From Megaustenia siamemsis (lineage: Eukaryota; Mollusca; Gastropoda; Stylommatophora; Ariophantidae): a DNA stretch of 64,000 nt. The notes beneath the pieces were generated by a model, which saw only the letters and a program-made list of their open reading frames with translations, was not told where the DNA came from and searched no databases. Positions within the stretch are counted from its first letter, which is position 1, and the number at the start of each line of letters is the position of its first letter. Below are positions 11,276-23,239 of the stretch, piece after piece. The stretch spans positions 77,184,119 to 77,248,118 of the forward strand of contig JAVIAB010000124.1 in NCBI GenBank assembly GCA_032433765.1, given 5' to 3'. The position numbers were made by a program, and so were the translations under genes.

Positions 11276-11525
11276 AAAGAGTTGCAGTCAGATGTTCAAG
11301 AACTGCAGTCAGATGTTGAACTATTGCAGTCAGATGTTCAAGAACTGCAGTCAGATGTTCAAGAACTGCAGTCAGATGTTGAACTATTGCAGTCAGATGT
11401 TCAAGAACTGCAGTCAGATGTTCAAGAACTGCAGTCAGATGTTCAAGAACTGCAGTCAGATGTTGAACTATTGCAGTCAGATGTTCAAGAACTGCAGTCA
11501 GATGTTCAAGAGTTACAGCCAGATG
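11276..11525. repeat. Minisatellite, 21-bp unit, about 12 copies
   Basis: Unit ctgcagtcagatgttcaaga plus a. A variant unit with gttgaactatt recurs every three or four units. Open on both strands because the unit is a multiple of three. Confidence 0.95.
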
Positions 11526-11910
11526 TATAGGGCCAAAAGACGTGAATGTTACAGCCTCATTGTAAACTTTGATACAATGCAACTAATGTCCTTTTTCAGA
11601 GTGAACAAAGAAGATGGAGAATTATCGCACTGCAGTATAGCTTTTAATAACGAATATTGACAAGCACACTTAATTTTATTAGTTTTTTCTTACAATATTG
11701 ATGTTTAGTTTAGTTTTGTTTAATTTTGTCGGCAGATCATCTTCATTGCACAAAGGACAACTGAATAGTGCTCAGATTGCCTCCTCAATATGTTCCCCAG
11801 TATGAAGCATGCCTGCTACACACTAACAAAAACACTGGATTTTGCATCAGCTCATACACACAAACTCCATAGCAAAAGTGAAGACCTTGACCACAACCTC
11901 CTTAATTGCA

Positions 11911-12778
11911 TCTATGACATGCGTGGCAGGTGACAGTGGCCCTATGACATGCGTGGCAGGTGACAGTGGCCCTATGACATGCGTGGCAGGTGACAGTGGC
12001 CCTATGACATGCGTGGCAGGTGACAGTGGCCCTATGACATGCATGGCATGTGACACTGGCTCTATGACATGCATGGCATGTTACAGTGGCCCTATGACAT
12101 GTGAGGCAGGTGACAGTGGCCCTATGACATGTGAGGCAGGTGACAGTGGCTCAATGACATGTGTGGCAGGTGACAGTGGCCCTATGACATGTGAGACAGG
12201 TGACAGTGGCTCAATGACATGTGTGGCAGGTGACAGTGGCTCTATGACATGTGAGGCAGGTGACAGTGGCCCTATGACATGCGTGGCAGGTGACAGTGGC
12301 CCTATGACATGCGTGGCAGGTGACAGTGGCCCTATGACATGCATGGCATGTGACAGTGGCTCTATGACATGCATGGCATGTTACAGTGGCCCTATGACAT
12401 GTGAGGCAGGTGACAGTGGCCCTATGACATGTGAGGCAGGTGACAGTGGCTCAATGACATGTGTGGCAGGTGACAGTGGCCCTATGACATGTGAGACAGG
12501 TGACAGTGGCTCAATGACATGTGTGGCAGGTGACAGTGGCTCTATGACATGTGAGGCAGGTGACAGTGGCTCAATGACATGCATGGCAGGTGACAGTGGC
12601 CCTATGATATGTGAGGCAGGTGACAGTGGCTCAATGACATGCGTGGCAGGTGACAGTGGCCCTATGACATGTGAGGCAGGTGACAGTGGCTCAATGACAT
12701 GCATGGCAGGTGACAGTGGCCCTATGACATGTGAGGCAGGTGACAGTGGCTCAATAACATGCGTGGCAGGTGACAGTG
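11911..12778. repeat. Minisatellite, 30-bp unit, about 29 copies, 300-bp higher-order repeat
   Basis: Unit ctatgacatgcgtggcaggt plus gacagtggcc. The block 11971-12270 recurs as 12271-12570 with only one difference that I can see, although neighbouring units differ at several positions. A 320-codon open frame of decapeptide repeats across it is not supported as a gene. It ends about 110 bp before exon 5. Confidence 0.96.
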
Positions 12779-12887
12779 ATTATTTTCCCCTGACCACTTT
12801 CTAGGCCCCTGAAGCCACAAGGGTGGTATATCGATGTGTATTGTTGTAATTGATGGCTATTAATTCTTTATTTCTCTGCATTTCTAG

Positions 12888-12988
12888 ATACTTGTGTGGT
12901 GGTCTGTAGAAAGTGGTGAGGCATGGCCCTGGAGTCCGATGTCCAATGATAAGGAGAGGGCAAACATTAGTATCTTATCAATTCATGG
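12888..12988 (+). CDS. WDPCP: WDPCP exon 5 (phase 0 to 2)
   Basis: Acceptor ctctgcatttctag, donor gtttgt. It encodes ILVWWSVESGEAWPWSP and then NDKERANISILSIHG. The AWPWSP and DKERAN blocks are near-identical to vertebrate Fritz, and this is one of the most diagnostic exons. Confidence 0.95.
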
Positions 12989-13149
12989 GTTTGTAGAATC
13001 TCAGTTCTTGAATGTTCATTTACTATTGATTTTGTTTTAAACTATAGCTCATTTCAGCTTATTACACATTTTTATTTAGCAAATAATGAAAGTTGTATGC
13101 CTCTTTGACAACTCTTATAGAGATAAATAAAAATAAATACCTAACAGCA

Positions 13150-13330
13150 TGTAGACTGAAAGGAGTCAGTGACTCATAGCTGACTCTTTGCATCAAGGTC
13201 ACTGAAGCAGAACTGATCAAGATCCTAAATCATGGTAGACCAGATAAAAGACTAACTGTTTTAGCTAAGTGAGCAGAGATCAAACAAGGGGAAAACCACC
13301 ATCAGAAAAGATCAAGTACAGTCATTGATG
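13150..13330. repeat. Dispersed repeat F, copy 1
   Basis: Starts near gtcagtgactcatagctgac. Related sequence occurs at 18425-18790 and 45850-46110, and the head motif is tandemly repeated at 34608-34735. The family is not recognised. Confidence 0.5.
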
Positions 13331-13489
13331 AATACAATTTACCCATAAATGTGAATGGCACTAAGATAGATTGAAGCCATGTGTTTATTCTTCTATTCAA
13401 TGTAGTTTTTTCTGTTTTTTTTTTGTCATCATGTCAAATTGTTAAATTTATTTTCAAAATAATATTTTGTGCTGAACTTGTTTCCATAG

Positions 13490-13552
13490 ACCAATGATTG
13501 AAGTGCTTACCTACATGAAAACAGAAGGTGACCCTGTCGATGTACAGTTTAG
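13490..13552 (+). CDS. WDPCP: WDPCP exon 6 (starts with 1 nt, ends phase 2)
   Basis: Acceptor gtttccatag, donor gtaatt. It encodes PMIEVLTYMKTEGDPVDVQF, matching the family LEVLSxVRTEWDPLDVRF. The split codon formed with exon 5 gives glycine; the one with exon 7 gives serine. Confidence 0.93.
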
Positions 13553-13920
13553 GTAATTGTATGTTGAGCTAATGGCAAAATAGACAGATTTAATTAATGC
13601 ATATATTTGTAACAACAAGTACAACAAATGTCATTCCAGTCATTAGTTAACCTCCTACTACTTTGGAAATAGAGTTCAAGAATTGTGATTTTTGCTGTTG
13701 TTCTGTCCACTTGTGCCTTCCAGGACCAAGGAAAAGTGAAGAACTTATTGCTTCCTTCAAACATAGTAATTTTTGTGGCATTTGACATTTCACTAATTCA
13801 TCTTTTTGGAGATATGTCTTTTCTACTTTTTTTTTTTTTGGTACATCTTTGAAGGGAAGTCAATAAATAAGTGACAAAAGTGGTCTTGTTTAGCAGGAAA
13901 ATTTAGTTTGTAGCTTCTAA

Positions 13921-15328
13921 AGATGTCATTATGTGGTAGCAACAACCAACTTTATGATGCCATTAGGTGGTAACAACAACCAACTTTGTGATGCCATTAG
14001 GTGGTAGCAACAACCAACTTTATGATGCCATTAGGTGGTAGCAATAACTAACTTTATGATGTCATTAGGTGGTAGCAACAACCAACTTTATGATGTTATT
14101 AAGTGGTAGCAACAACCAACTTTATGATGTCATTAGGTGGTAGCAACAACCGACTTTATGATGTCATTAGGTGGTAGCAACAACCAACTTTATGATTTCA
14201 TTAGGTGGTAGCAACAACCAACTTTATGATGCCATTAGGTGGTAGCAACAACCAACTTTATGATGCCATTAGGTGGTAGCAACAACCAACTTTATGATTT
14301 CATTAGGTGGTAGCAACAACCAACTTTATGATTTCATTAGGTGGTAGCAACAACCAACTTTATGATTTCATTAGGTGGTAGCAACAATCAACTTTATGAT
14401 GCCATTAGGTGGTAGCAACAACCAACTTTATGATGCCATTAGGTGGTAGCAACAACCAACTTTATGATTTCATTAGGTGGTAGCAACAACCAACTTTATG
14501 ATTTCATTAGGTGGTAGCAACAATCAACTTTATGATGCCATTAGGTGGTAGCAACAACCAACTTTATGATGCCTTTAGGTGGTAGCAACAACCAACTTTA
14601 TGATGCCTTTAGGTGGTAGCAACAACCAACTTTATGATTTCATTAGGTGGTAGCAACAACCAACTTTATGATGCCATTAGGTGGTAGCAACAACCAACTT
14701 TATGATGCCATTAGGTGGTAGCAACAACCAACTTTATGATGCCTTTAGGTGGTAGCAACAACCAACTTTATGATTTCATTAGGTGGTAGCAACAACCAAC
14801 TTTATGATGTCATTAGGTGGTAGCAACAACCAACTTTATGATGCCTTTAGGTGGTAGCAACAATCAACTTTATGATGCCATTAGGTGGTAGCAACAACCA
14901 ACTTTATGATTTCATTAGGTGGTAGCAACAATCAACTTTATGATGTCATTAGGTGGTAGCAACAACCAACTTTATGATTTCATTAGGTGGTAGCAACAAT
15001 CAACTTTATGATGTCATTAGGTGGTAGCAACAACCAACTTTATGATGCCTTTAGGTGGTAGCAACAACCAACTTTATGATGCTGTTAGGTGGTAGCAACA
15101 ACCAATTTTGTGATGCCATTAGGTGGTAGCAACAACCAACTTTTTGATGCCATTAGGTGGTAGCAACAACCAACTTTATGATGCCATTAGGTGGTAGCAA
15201 CAACTAACTCTATGATTTCATTAGGTGGTAGCAACAACTAACTTTGTGATGTCATTAGGTGGTAGCAACAACCAACTTTATGATGCCATTAGGTGGTAGC
15301 AACAACTAACTTTATGATTTCATTAGGT
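13921..15328. repeat. Minisatellite, 34-bp unit, about 41 copies
   Basis: Unit taggtggtagcaacaaccaa plus ctttatgatgccat. The main variation is at the end of the unit (gccatt, gtcatt, ttcatt, gccttt). Confidence 0.96.
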
Positions 15329-15934
15329 AAGGAGAGCTGGGAGCTGCGTATGCAACTCAAGAAGTGAACAACCCAAGACATGAACAGCATGCTTTTGTGC
15401 ATTTTTTTTTGGGATGGTGGGGGGGGGGGGGAACAAAAGGACTTTCATTCAGAATATGACTTCTGTTTATGCTGACAATTGTTTGTCACATAAAGCAGTG
15501 CATGCTGGGTAGAAACATTTTTTCAAGGATGCATCAAAATGGTTGATGAAGTCCGACGTGGACATCCTGTTCAAATTGCAAAAGAGGCATCTGTGTTGCA
15601 GGAGATGATTTAAGGTGATAGATAAGTCATAACTGTAGCAACTGCAATAGTCTGTTAACACAGCCTGCAGCATAATGCAGGATTGACTGAAAATCCAGAA
15701 AGTGTGTTTAGAAAGCAAAACAAAGAATTCCATGTTTCAGGAATCAGATCGCTGATAAAACAATGGGATAGGTGCAACAATGTTAGTGGAAATTATGCTG
15801 AAAAATACAGGAATAATGTAGGTGCAAAAATAAAGTTTTCAAGTTGTTATTGTATTTCGTTGTTTTTTTTTTTATAGCCATTTATGGCTTATTTCTTAAC
15901 TTCCCATCATGATTTGTAGTGTTTGATGGTGTGT
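15329..15934. other. Intron 6 sequence with a G run, no gene seen
   Basis: Contains a poly-G stretch near 15420-15431. The short open frames at 15467-15877 on either strand match nothing I recognise. Confidence 0.45.
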
Positions 15935-16110
15935 GGGAAGTAGGGCAGTGGTTAGGGGAATGGCTGATCACAAGAGGTTGAGTTTGACCCTGATTGATGG
16001 TTCACCCTATATAATGGGACTGGCCTAGTGCTGACCACAGTATGCAGAAAATGTGCATTTAAAAAATGTGAACACGGGCAAACACTTTTCTGTACTCAGT
16101 GGTGTATGTG
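15935..16110 (+). mobile_element. Old, diverged tRNA-SINE
   Basis: Weak head (gggcagtggttagggg), a degenerate B box region (ggttgagtttgaccctgatt) and a body with gtgctgaccacagtatgcag, which matches the order of the family A SINE with many changes. Confidence 0.55.
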
Positions 16111-16457
16111 TGTGACATGATTCTTTCTTTCTATGTTGTTGGGTGCTGTTTGTTTGTGTGAATATTAATAATAACAATAATCATTTTTTCAGTCTGAATA
16201 TATATGTATTTAGGTAATCATTATTAATGCCAAAAAAATGAAGTTCACATTCAAATGAGAAAAGAAAGTTTACTTAGAAAAATAGGTCAATAGGAGACCA
16301 CTCGTCTGTTTCTACTTTCTGGTAGAAAAGCTTGTCTAATTTGACATATTAACAAATGTAGTCCCTGCAACACAAAATGTATGTTTGTTAAAATGCACAT
16401 AATTATTTCAGAATGAGCATGCAGTTTTTTTGTTTTTGATTTTGGTACTGTTATAAT

Positions 16458-16822
16458 CACTGGAGCCTGTAGAAATGTGGTTTTACAGAAGAATGTTGAG
16501 AATACCATGGACAGCTAAGAAGAGTAATGAAGAGGTTCTGAGAGAGGTCAAAGCAAAAAGAGAGCTAATTTCCAATATTAGGAAGAGACAATCATCATTT
16601 TTTGGCCATGTAATGAGAAGAGAACAACTTGAATATATTGTAACAACTGGAAAAATTGAGAGACGAAGAGATAGAGGGAAGCAAAGAGAAAAAAATAACA
16701 GACAGCTTAAGAGACTGGCTTGGCAGAAGGTCAACAACAGAAATGATAAATAGCTGCCGAGATCGAAGGTTGTGGAGAGACATGATCACCTACGCCACTA
16801 GGCCCGGTACTTGATTATGATG
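16458..16822 (+). mobile_element. 5'-truncated BovB-like RTE LINE, 3' end, with 11-bp TSD
   Basis: Encodes the C-terminal region after the reverse transcriptase (MWFYRRMLRIPWTAKKSNEE). It is nearly identical to the end of the longer copy at 27600-30385. It ends in gattatgatga and is flanked by actgttataat at 16447-16457 and 16823-16833, so it is a clean 5'-truncated insertion. Confidence 0.88.
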
Positions 16823-17043
16823 ACTGTTATAATTAATGTTTGTCATTTTAAAATCTAACAAGAGACATTTTCATCACATTCTTTATTTGTGATATTGTAG
16901 ATTTGAGTTAGGCTGTGATTTGCAGTTGTTGCTGTTGTTGTGTTACATTTTAACTTTTGATAGCTTATTTTGTGAATGTTAATGAACTAAGACTCAAATC
17001 TGATTATTGTATCCACAACTGTTGTTTGTTAACGTGTCAACAG

Positions 17044-17143
17044 CTGTCTACAGCCACATCGCATCTTTACTCTTGAGCAACAGGTCAGAGGTCACAGTGA
17101 AGTTATAGCTAGATCATGCACTTATGAGGTCATTCAAGGACAA
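17044..17143 (+). CDS. WDPCP: WDPCP exon 7 (starts with 1 nt, ends phase 0)
   Basis: Acceptor cgtgtcaacag, donor gtaaga. It encodes CLQPHRIFTLEQQVRGHSEV and then IARSCTYEVIQGQ, matching the family segment with FTVE and ADSCIYE. A 33-bp minisatellite begins only about 25 bp past the donor. Confidence 0.92.
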
Positions 17144-17169
17144 GTAAGAGCTTCTTTTGTAGACACAAT

Positions 17170-18414
17170 ATAAACCCACAAGTTAGGCTTTACTGGTGCC
17201 AAGTAAACACACAAGTTAGGCTTTACTGGTGCCAAGTAAACACACAAGTTAGACTTTACTGGTGCCAAGTAAACACACAAGTTAGGCTTTACTGGTGCCA
17301 AGTAAACACACAAGTTGGACTTTACTGATGCCAAGTAAACACACAAGTTAGACTTTACTGGTGCCAAGTAAACACACAAGTTAGGCTTTACTGGTGCCAA
17401 GTAAACACACAAGTTAGGCTTTACTGGTGCCAAGTAAACACACAAGTTGGACTTTACTGATGCCAAGTAAACACACAAGTTAGACTTTACTGGTGCCAAG
17501 TAAACACACAAGTTAAGCTTTACTGGTGCCAAGTAAACACACAAGTTAGGCTTTACTGGTGCCAAGTAAACACACAAGTTAGGCTTTACTGGTGCCAAGT
17601 AAACACACAAGTTAGGCTTTACTGGTGCCAAGTAAACACATATGTTAGGCTTTACTGGTGCAAAGTAAACACACAAGTTAGGCTTTACTGGTGCCAAGTA
17701 AACACACAATTTAGACTTTACTGATGCCAAGTAAACACACAAGTTAGGCTTTACTGGTGCCATGTAAACACACAAGTTGGACTTTACTAATGCCAAGTAA
17801 ACCCACAAGTTAGGCTTTACTGGTGCCAAATAAACACACAAGTTAGGCTTTACTGGTGCCAAGTAAACACACAAGTTAGGCTTTACTGGTGCCAAGTAAA
17901 CACACATGTTAGGCTTTACTGGTGCCAAGTAAACACACAAGTTAGGCTTTACTGGTGCCAAGTAAACACACAAGTTAGATTTTGCTGATGCCAAGTAAAC
18001 ACACAAGTTAGGCTTTACTGGTGCCATGTAAACACACAAGTTGGACTTTACTGATGCCAAGTAAACCCACAAGTTAGGCTTTACTGGTGCCAAGTAAACC
18101 CACAAGTTAGGCTTTACTGGTGCCAAGTAAACCCACAAGTTAGACTTTGCTGATGCCAAGTAAACACACAAGTTAGGCTTTACTGGTGGCATGTAAACAC
18201 ACAAGTTGGACTTTACTGATGCCAAGTAAACACACAAGTTAGGCTTTACTGGTGCCAAGTAAACACACAAGTTAGACTTTACTGGTGCCATGTAAACACA
18301 CAAGTTGGACTTTACTGGTGCCATGTAAACACACATTTGACTTTACTGTGATGCCAAGTTAAAACACAAGTTAGATGTGGTGCCAAGTTAAAACACAAGT
18401 TAGACTTTACCAGT
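17170..18414. repeat. Minisatellite, 33-bp unit, about 37 copies, forkhead-like motif in each
   Basis: Unit ctttactggtgccaagtaaa plus cacacaagttagg. Almost every unit contains GTAAACA, which fits the forkhead factor consensus. The 400-codon minus-strand open frame of 11-residue repeats is an artefact of the 33-bp period. The last copies after 18340 are degenerate. Confidence 0.95.
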
Positions 18415-18424
18415 GCCAAGATGC

Positions 18425-18790
18425 AGGACAGCATGTGGGTTGAAAGTGGTCAGCAACTCCTGGCTACCAGAGTCACAAACAGTGAGCCTAAACAGACCAC
18501 AACTCTACTCCATATCACTATGGTGGCTCCAAAAAAAAAGACTAACTAATTCTGGCCTTGTGGATAGAAATCAAAGAGGAACTGCAATCCTACATCCAAA
18601 AATATGAGTGCCATGCTGAAGTCAGATGTGTTGAGTTGAATGAAAGACACAGATATCGCAACTTGCTGTCAACCATCACACAATGCAATTACATCAGTTT
18701 AATGTCCAGACAATTGTGGAGGAATCATTGCTGGGCATCAGAAGAAATATACTTGGTGCATGGCAATGATTCATTAATGATTAATTAGCA
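18425..18790. repeat. Dispersed repeat F, copy 2
   Basis: Contains gaaagtggtcagcaactcct, cctacatccaaaaatatgag and gtcagatgtgttgagttgaa. It is parallel to 45850-46110, which has the same blocks in the same order. It has no intact coding frame. Confidence 0.55.
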
Positions 18791-19420
18791 CAATAACAGA
18801 CCCAAAAGTGCTCATTCCCATTTAGTAGATGGGTGGTTTCTGTAGCTCACTGACTAAACACATCTGTTATCTGCTCACCTCACACATCCATTCCTACTTG
18901 TACCATGCTTTATTCCAAATTTCTGCATTCCCTGTTTTATAGTTTGTCATGCTCCATGCAAGAAAAGTGAAACTGTGTCTTGTTTGCCCATAGCCAATGT
19001 ATCAGTGACTTCTGTCAGCTCTCTGCTCTTGACCACACCTTCCCCAGGGACTTTAGGTCCATATGAGTTTCTGAAAGTTTCAGGTCTCTATATCTTTAAT
19101 CCACATACTACCATCAATTGTCAGTGACGAAGGCTCCAAACCTAGAATAGCACAAACAACAGCAGCCATTGTGAAGCTAAAACATATTTGAAAAGATCAG
19201 AATACCTCTCTTGGTTGATGTGAACACTTGTTATATAAATGTTTTTATACATTTGCAAATCAAGCCTTAAAGTAGAGGTGCAGAATAAAATATAAGCAAT
19301 GGAGATGATGCAAAGCAGGCCCTCAGGTGGGAACCAGAGAGTAAAAGAAAAGAGGCAAACCAAGCAAACACTAAAAAAGAACACTGCGATGATGGGCACA
19401 ACAGCAGGCATCAGCTCCCT
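18791..19420. other. Intron 7 sequence, no gene seen
   Basis: No repeat family or coding segment recognised; the short ORFs on both strands have no family resemblance. Confidence 0.45.
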
Positions 19421-19491
19421 GACAGCAAAATTTATACAGGAAACGACATTGCAGATGTGGACAATACTTCAGGCAAACAAAAGATAGATAG
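19421..19491 (+). mobile_element. 71-bp truncated copy of SINE family D
   Basis: Matches only the last part of the element at 54601-55023 (acattgcagat ... aatacttcaggcaaacaaaa then gatagata). It is flanked by atcagctccct at 19410-19420 and 19492-19502. Confidence 0.8.
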
Positions 19492-19494
19492 ATC

Positions 19495-19650
19495 AGCTCC
19501 CTCACTGAGATTGAAGAACTCACCCAAGCAAGGATATGTGACAAGATACAATGTGGGTCCTGTACAAGGCCTGATGCTTGATAACAACGATTGTTGGACA
19601 CAAACAGTCTAGAATTTCTGCCTTATGTGCTGTCTTCGGCTCAAAAGGAC
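19495..19650. mobile_element. Unexpanded copy of the 37-bp-array element
   Basis: Has the order ctcactgagattgaag, then gacaagatacaatgtgggtcctgt once, then ctagaatttctgccttatgt and a gatagata-like end. This corresponds to the flanks of 5155-6290 with only one repeat unit. Confidence 0.7.
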
Positions 19651-19699
19651 AGTAGATAGATATCAGTTCTATTGTTTACTTCCTACCATTTCACTATCA

Positions 19700-19935
19700 T
19701 AAACTGCCTTGTATATTTTTAGTCTGCTTCCCACTTTTTCCATTTTTTCTGTTGTCACAGTAAATTCCAGTTGTTCCTCTCATGTTTTAACATGGGAACC
19801 AAAAATGATGATTGTTTCTTCCTGATGTTGGAAATGAACTTTCTTTTTTGATTTGGTCTTTCTAGAACATCCTCATTCTTTTTAGCTGTCCATGGATATT
19901 CTCAACATTCTTCTGTTAAAACATGATTCTGTGAC
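19700..19935 (-). mobile_element. Antisense RTE LINE fragment
   Basis: On the minus strand it carries the decayed C-terminal region of the BovB-like RTE family: agaatgttgagaatatccat, an agctaaaaagaa block and a segment equivalent to the GHVMRR region. The frame is broken. Confidence 0.7.
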
Positions 19936-20060
19936 CTCAAATGACCCCAGGATTCACATCCAGAGTCTGAACTGGCTTGCCATAACACTGAAAGACATTT
20001 TTTTTTTTTTACTTCCATTGAAAAAAAAATAGGTCGCATAATATTCTTAGTAATTTTAAT

Positions 20061-20065
<5 letters not shown>

Positions 20066-20134
<69 letters not shown>
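20066..20134. repeat. (TA)n microsatellite
   Basis: A dinucleotide run of about 68 bp between exons 7 and 8, about 140 bp before exon 8. Confidence 0.98.
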
Positions 20135-20136
<2 letters not shown>

Positions 20137-20272
20137 ATGTGATGTAAAAAGTAAAGTATATGTGCTGGTGTATTTTAATCTTTAATGCTGGTATGTGTTT
20201 TCTTTGTATTTGTGAACTCAATAGACATGAATTGAAGCACATTGTATTCAATTTTGTATATAAACTTTTCAG

Positions 20273-20309
20273 ATTCAGACAGCAGTAGTAGTGAATATAA
20301 CTCTTAAAA
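20273..20309 (+). CDS. WDPCP: WDPCP exon 8, 37-nt exon (phase 0 to 1)
   Basis: A very small exon encoding IQTAVVVNITLK plus the first base of a serine codon. Acceptor taaacttttcag, donor gtgagt. Support comes from alignment to the family IQCVSVTRIPLK segment and from the exact phase needed to join exons 7 and 9. It is flanked by long introns (about 3.1 and 2.9 kb). Confidence 0.85.
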
Positions 20310-23168
20310 GTGAGTATTACTTTGTTGTTACAGTTTAAGTTTTTAAGAGAGTGCAGAAGGTTATGTCACAGAGAGTAGCATTGATTTTCAAAGTAAGATT
20401 TGCCTCAAGATTTTGAGTCAAGATTACGTGCAATTATTTCTGATAGGACAGATTAGATTTTGTGCATGGACTTAACCTTAGATTACAATACCTATCTGTG
20501 AGACACGTTTTTACAATACATTTGTAAAACTTGCCCACACTGGCTACCATTACTTGTTGTAATTTGGAGAAATAATATTTTCATGGAATTTTTGCTATGC
20601 ATCTTTGCATTTACCTACACAGAGCCATGGGAATTGGATGTGGTAATCCTTCTTAGGCCCGATTTATGGCCTGGAATTGGAAAGCATAGTGCTATGGCTA
20701 TCAGACAGTCCTTTGTTTATTGACACCTTGGCTATCAGTTGAGCTAGTATGTTTGCTTTTATCTTTGCAGTCATTGCCTATCTTGTGTTTACAAAGGTTA
20801 GTTTTATGTCTTGCCAACAGCCAAAGAGAATTTTGTGGTCAGAAGTTTAAAAAAAAGTTTATTGCACTTATGGCCAAATTTGTTTTAAAAAGTCACACTT
20901 TTATGATACATTAGTATTTTTTACTAAGTGCATGTGGTGTTTGAGTGAAAAAAAACCCACCAGCAATGACTTGTCAGGGGTCACGGGTGGGAATAATTAG
21001 GAAGGTGTAAGGCGGGGAAAAATTGTGCATGCAGCAAACTGTTGAATTCCAAGAATTTTTATTTTGAGAGCGCCATTTTTATGAAGGTTTTTCAGTCTAG
21101 GATTAAGAGATATTTTAGAAGAGACAATTCACAGAAGTTAAATTATCATGTGATTTTTTGATAACTAGAGAAGTTGTGCTGATTTTCTTATGGAACCTGA
21201 AGAGTGTCAAAACATTGGCAGTTGCCCCAGACACTATTAAAGTGACCTCTTATGATATAGAGTTTTAGCACATTCCATACCAAGAACAGAAAATACTGTC
21301 TCTAGTTACTCTCATGTTACTCTTGAGCTGGTTTTTGTGTCTCTTGATTTATTAAGACATTTTTGGAGCTATTTCCAATTAAACTTTTAAAGCAAACCTT
21401 GTAACTCTCTTAATTTTCTGAACAAACCATTTATTTTAAATCACTTTTCATTGGGTTTTCTCGTCATTTCAAAGTACGTTGCTAATATTATAAAAATGGA
21501 TCCTTCTGGGAACGGTTGAGTGAAACATTTTTCTGCTAAGAAAGCCATTCTTATGGTAAGTGAATAGATAATAAATGTGGAAGATGATGGTGATCTGTCT
21601 TGTTGAGATGACAAGTATCAGAATAATTCAAGTGGTAAACTGATAGTGAAAGTGAAGATGATATTGATCAGTGGGATCATAATTTCTGTGTGGCTCTTTT
21701 TTTCATATTCTTTGAAATTTGTGTAACAACTTTTAACATCTTCAAGTTATTCCTGTGAAATTTTGATCATATATTAGCAATTGGATTGTAAATATTTGTG
21801 AGCTATACTCATGAACATAGATACACCTTTTTGGATTTTTACAGTCCTGAAGGTAAAGATTTTCTTTTTTTTTTTTTAAAGTAAAAAATGGTCACCTTCT
21901 TCTTTCTCCTCTCACTTAGCACATGTAAGTCCAGCGAGTTGGGTATGGTGTTGTTGAGTTATTGATTCATAAAGAAAATGTTCTCCTCTTTTCAGTGATG
22001 TATAATACAGCTCATGTATGAAGCTTTATGTTGACAGCCAATGATTCTTTTCTTTAGTTCAATGAATAATTACATTTTGAAATATTATCTAGAAGAGAAA
22101 GAAGCGTGGGTTTGAATCGTGGTGTGACAAAAGTTTTTTTAATCTATCGAGGTTGAAAGAAAACCTCAGACTACAACACCTCATGGCAACTGCATGGAAC
22201 AAACGGACCTTATTTTCTGGTCCTATAAGTCCCCTGACAAATCCCAGTAATCGGATAATGCAGTAAAAATAGTTGGTTTTTTTTTTAATCAAGAAGCAAA
22301 TTTTTTAATTCTCTCAAGGAATAGCTAAGAATTAGAACACAGGCAAGAACCTTTTTTCAAGAACTTTTTTTTTAAGAAAGGAGATTTAGTTTTATGTGAT
22401 ACAGAGAGTGAATTATGGGATAGAGAAGCGTTGTTGTGCAAGTAGAATATTCTTTTAGTTTTTTAAAAATTTGTTAAAATATTGGCTTCAAGTAATTTTA
22501 TGTCATAATTAAATCATTTTATAACCATGTATAAGAAATAATGTCTGGATGGTAACATTTTTGTTGGAAGTCTCACTAATATGTTGTGTTCATCTTGGAT
22601 AATGGTGATAAGTTCTGTGTGCACTCTGTGCATGTTAAGTGTCCCTTAGTAATAAGTCCAAAAAAGCAAGCCAAAATGAGCATCATTTGGCAGAATTATT
22701 AAACAATTCAGAATCTAGCCAGCTGAAGATGAATGAGTTGGGCTGCAAATATTGTGGCTGTAAACTTGCGACACAATACATGCCCAACAGGTGAACACTG
22801 AAGAAGAAAAGCATTAAAAACATAGATGCTATATGTAATACATGACAGCAAGCTGTGATATCTGTGCCTTGTGGCTACAACAAATCTGACAACACCATGG
22901 CTAATTGTAGTGCCAGGTTATCTTCCCTGTTCATTCCCTTCATGTTTGGTTAAACTGGTTAGTCGGAAGCCACCATGGTGAGGTGGACTAGAATTTTTTT
23001 GTATCGGTTCTGGTTCACTGATATTGCTGTAAGCACTTAACTATGAGTTGTGGTCACTTTTAACCCACACACTGTCTTGGTCCCATAAATAGACTTGTAT
23101 GCTAATAGTTCAGTGTACACAATAACATAATTCATATTTGTTTCCTTTTTATTTCTGTTAAATTGCAG
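20310..23168. other. Intron 8, no gene or clear element
   Basis: AT-rich unique-looking intron. A B-box-like string (gggtttgaatc) occurs near 22110 without an A box at the right distance, so no tRNA or SINE is called. No large array is present, unlike most other introns of this gene. Confidence 0.5.
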
Positions 23169-23239
23169 GCACGATTGTATGTCAAGCCAGGAGTCCACAA
23201 GAAGACATCCTTGTACTGGGCTTGTCAGATGCTACACTG
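23169..23239 (+). CDS. WDPCP: WDPCP exon 9 (starts with 2 nt, ends phase 0)
   Basis: Acceptor tctgttaaattgcag, donor gtaact. It encodes TIVCQARSPQEDILVLGL followed by SDATL, matching the family SKAISCCRN-x-x-EDKLILGC-x-DSSL strand pair of the propeller. Confidence 0.92.

Noticed and set aside
11842..12804. 320-codon ORF of decapeptide repeats
   Set aside because: Product of a 30-bp period. The array lies in the intron before exon 5 with no splice signals linking it to WDPCP.
17134..18336. 400-codon minus-strand ORF
   Set aside because: 33-bp array artefact, antisense to WDPCP.
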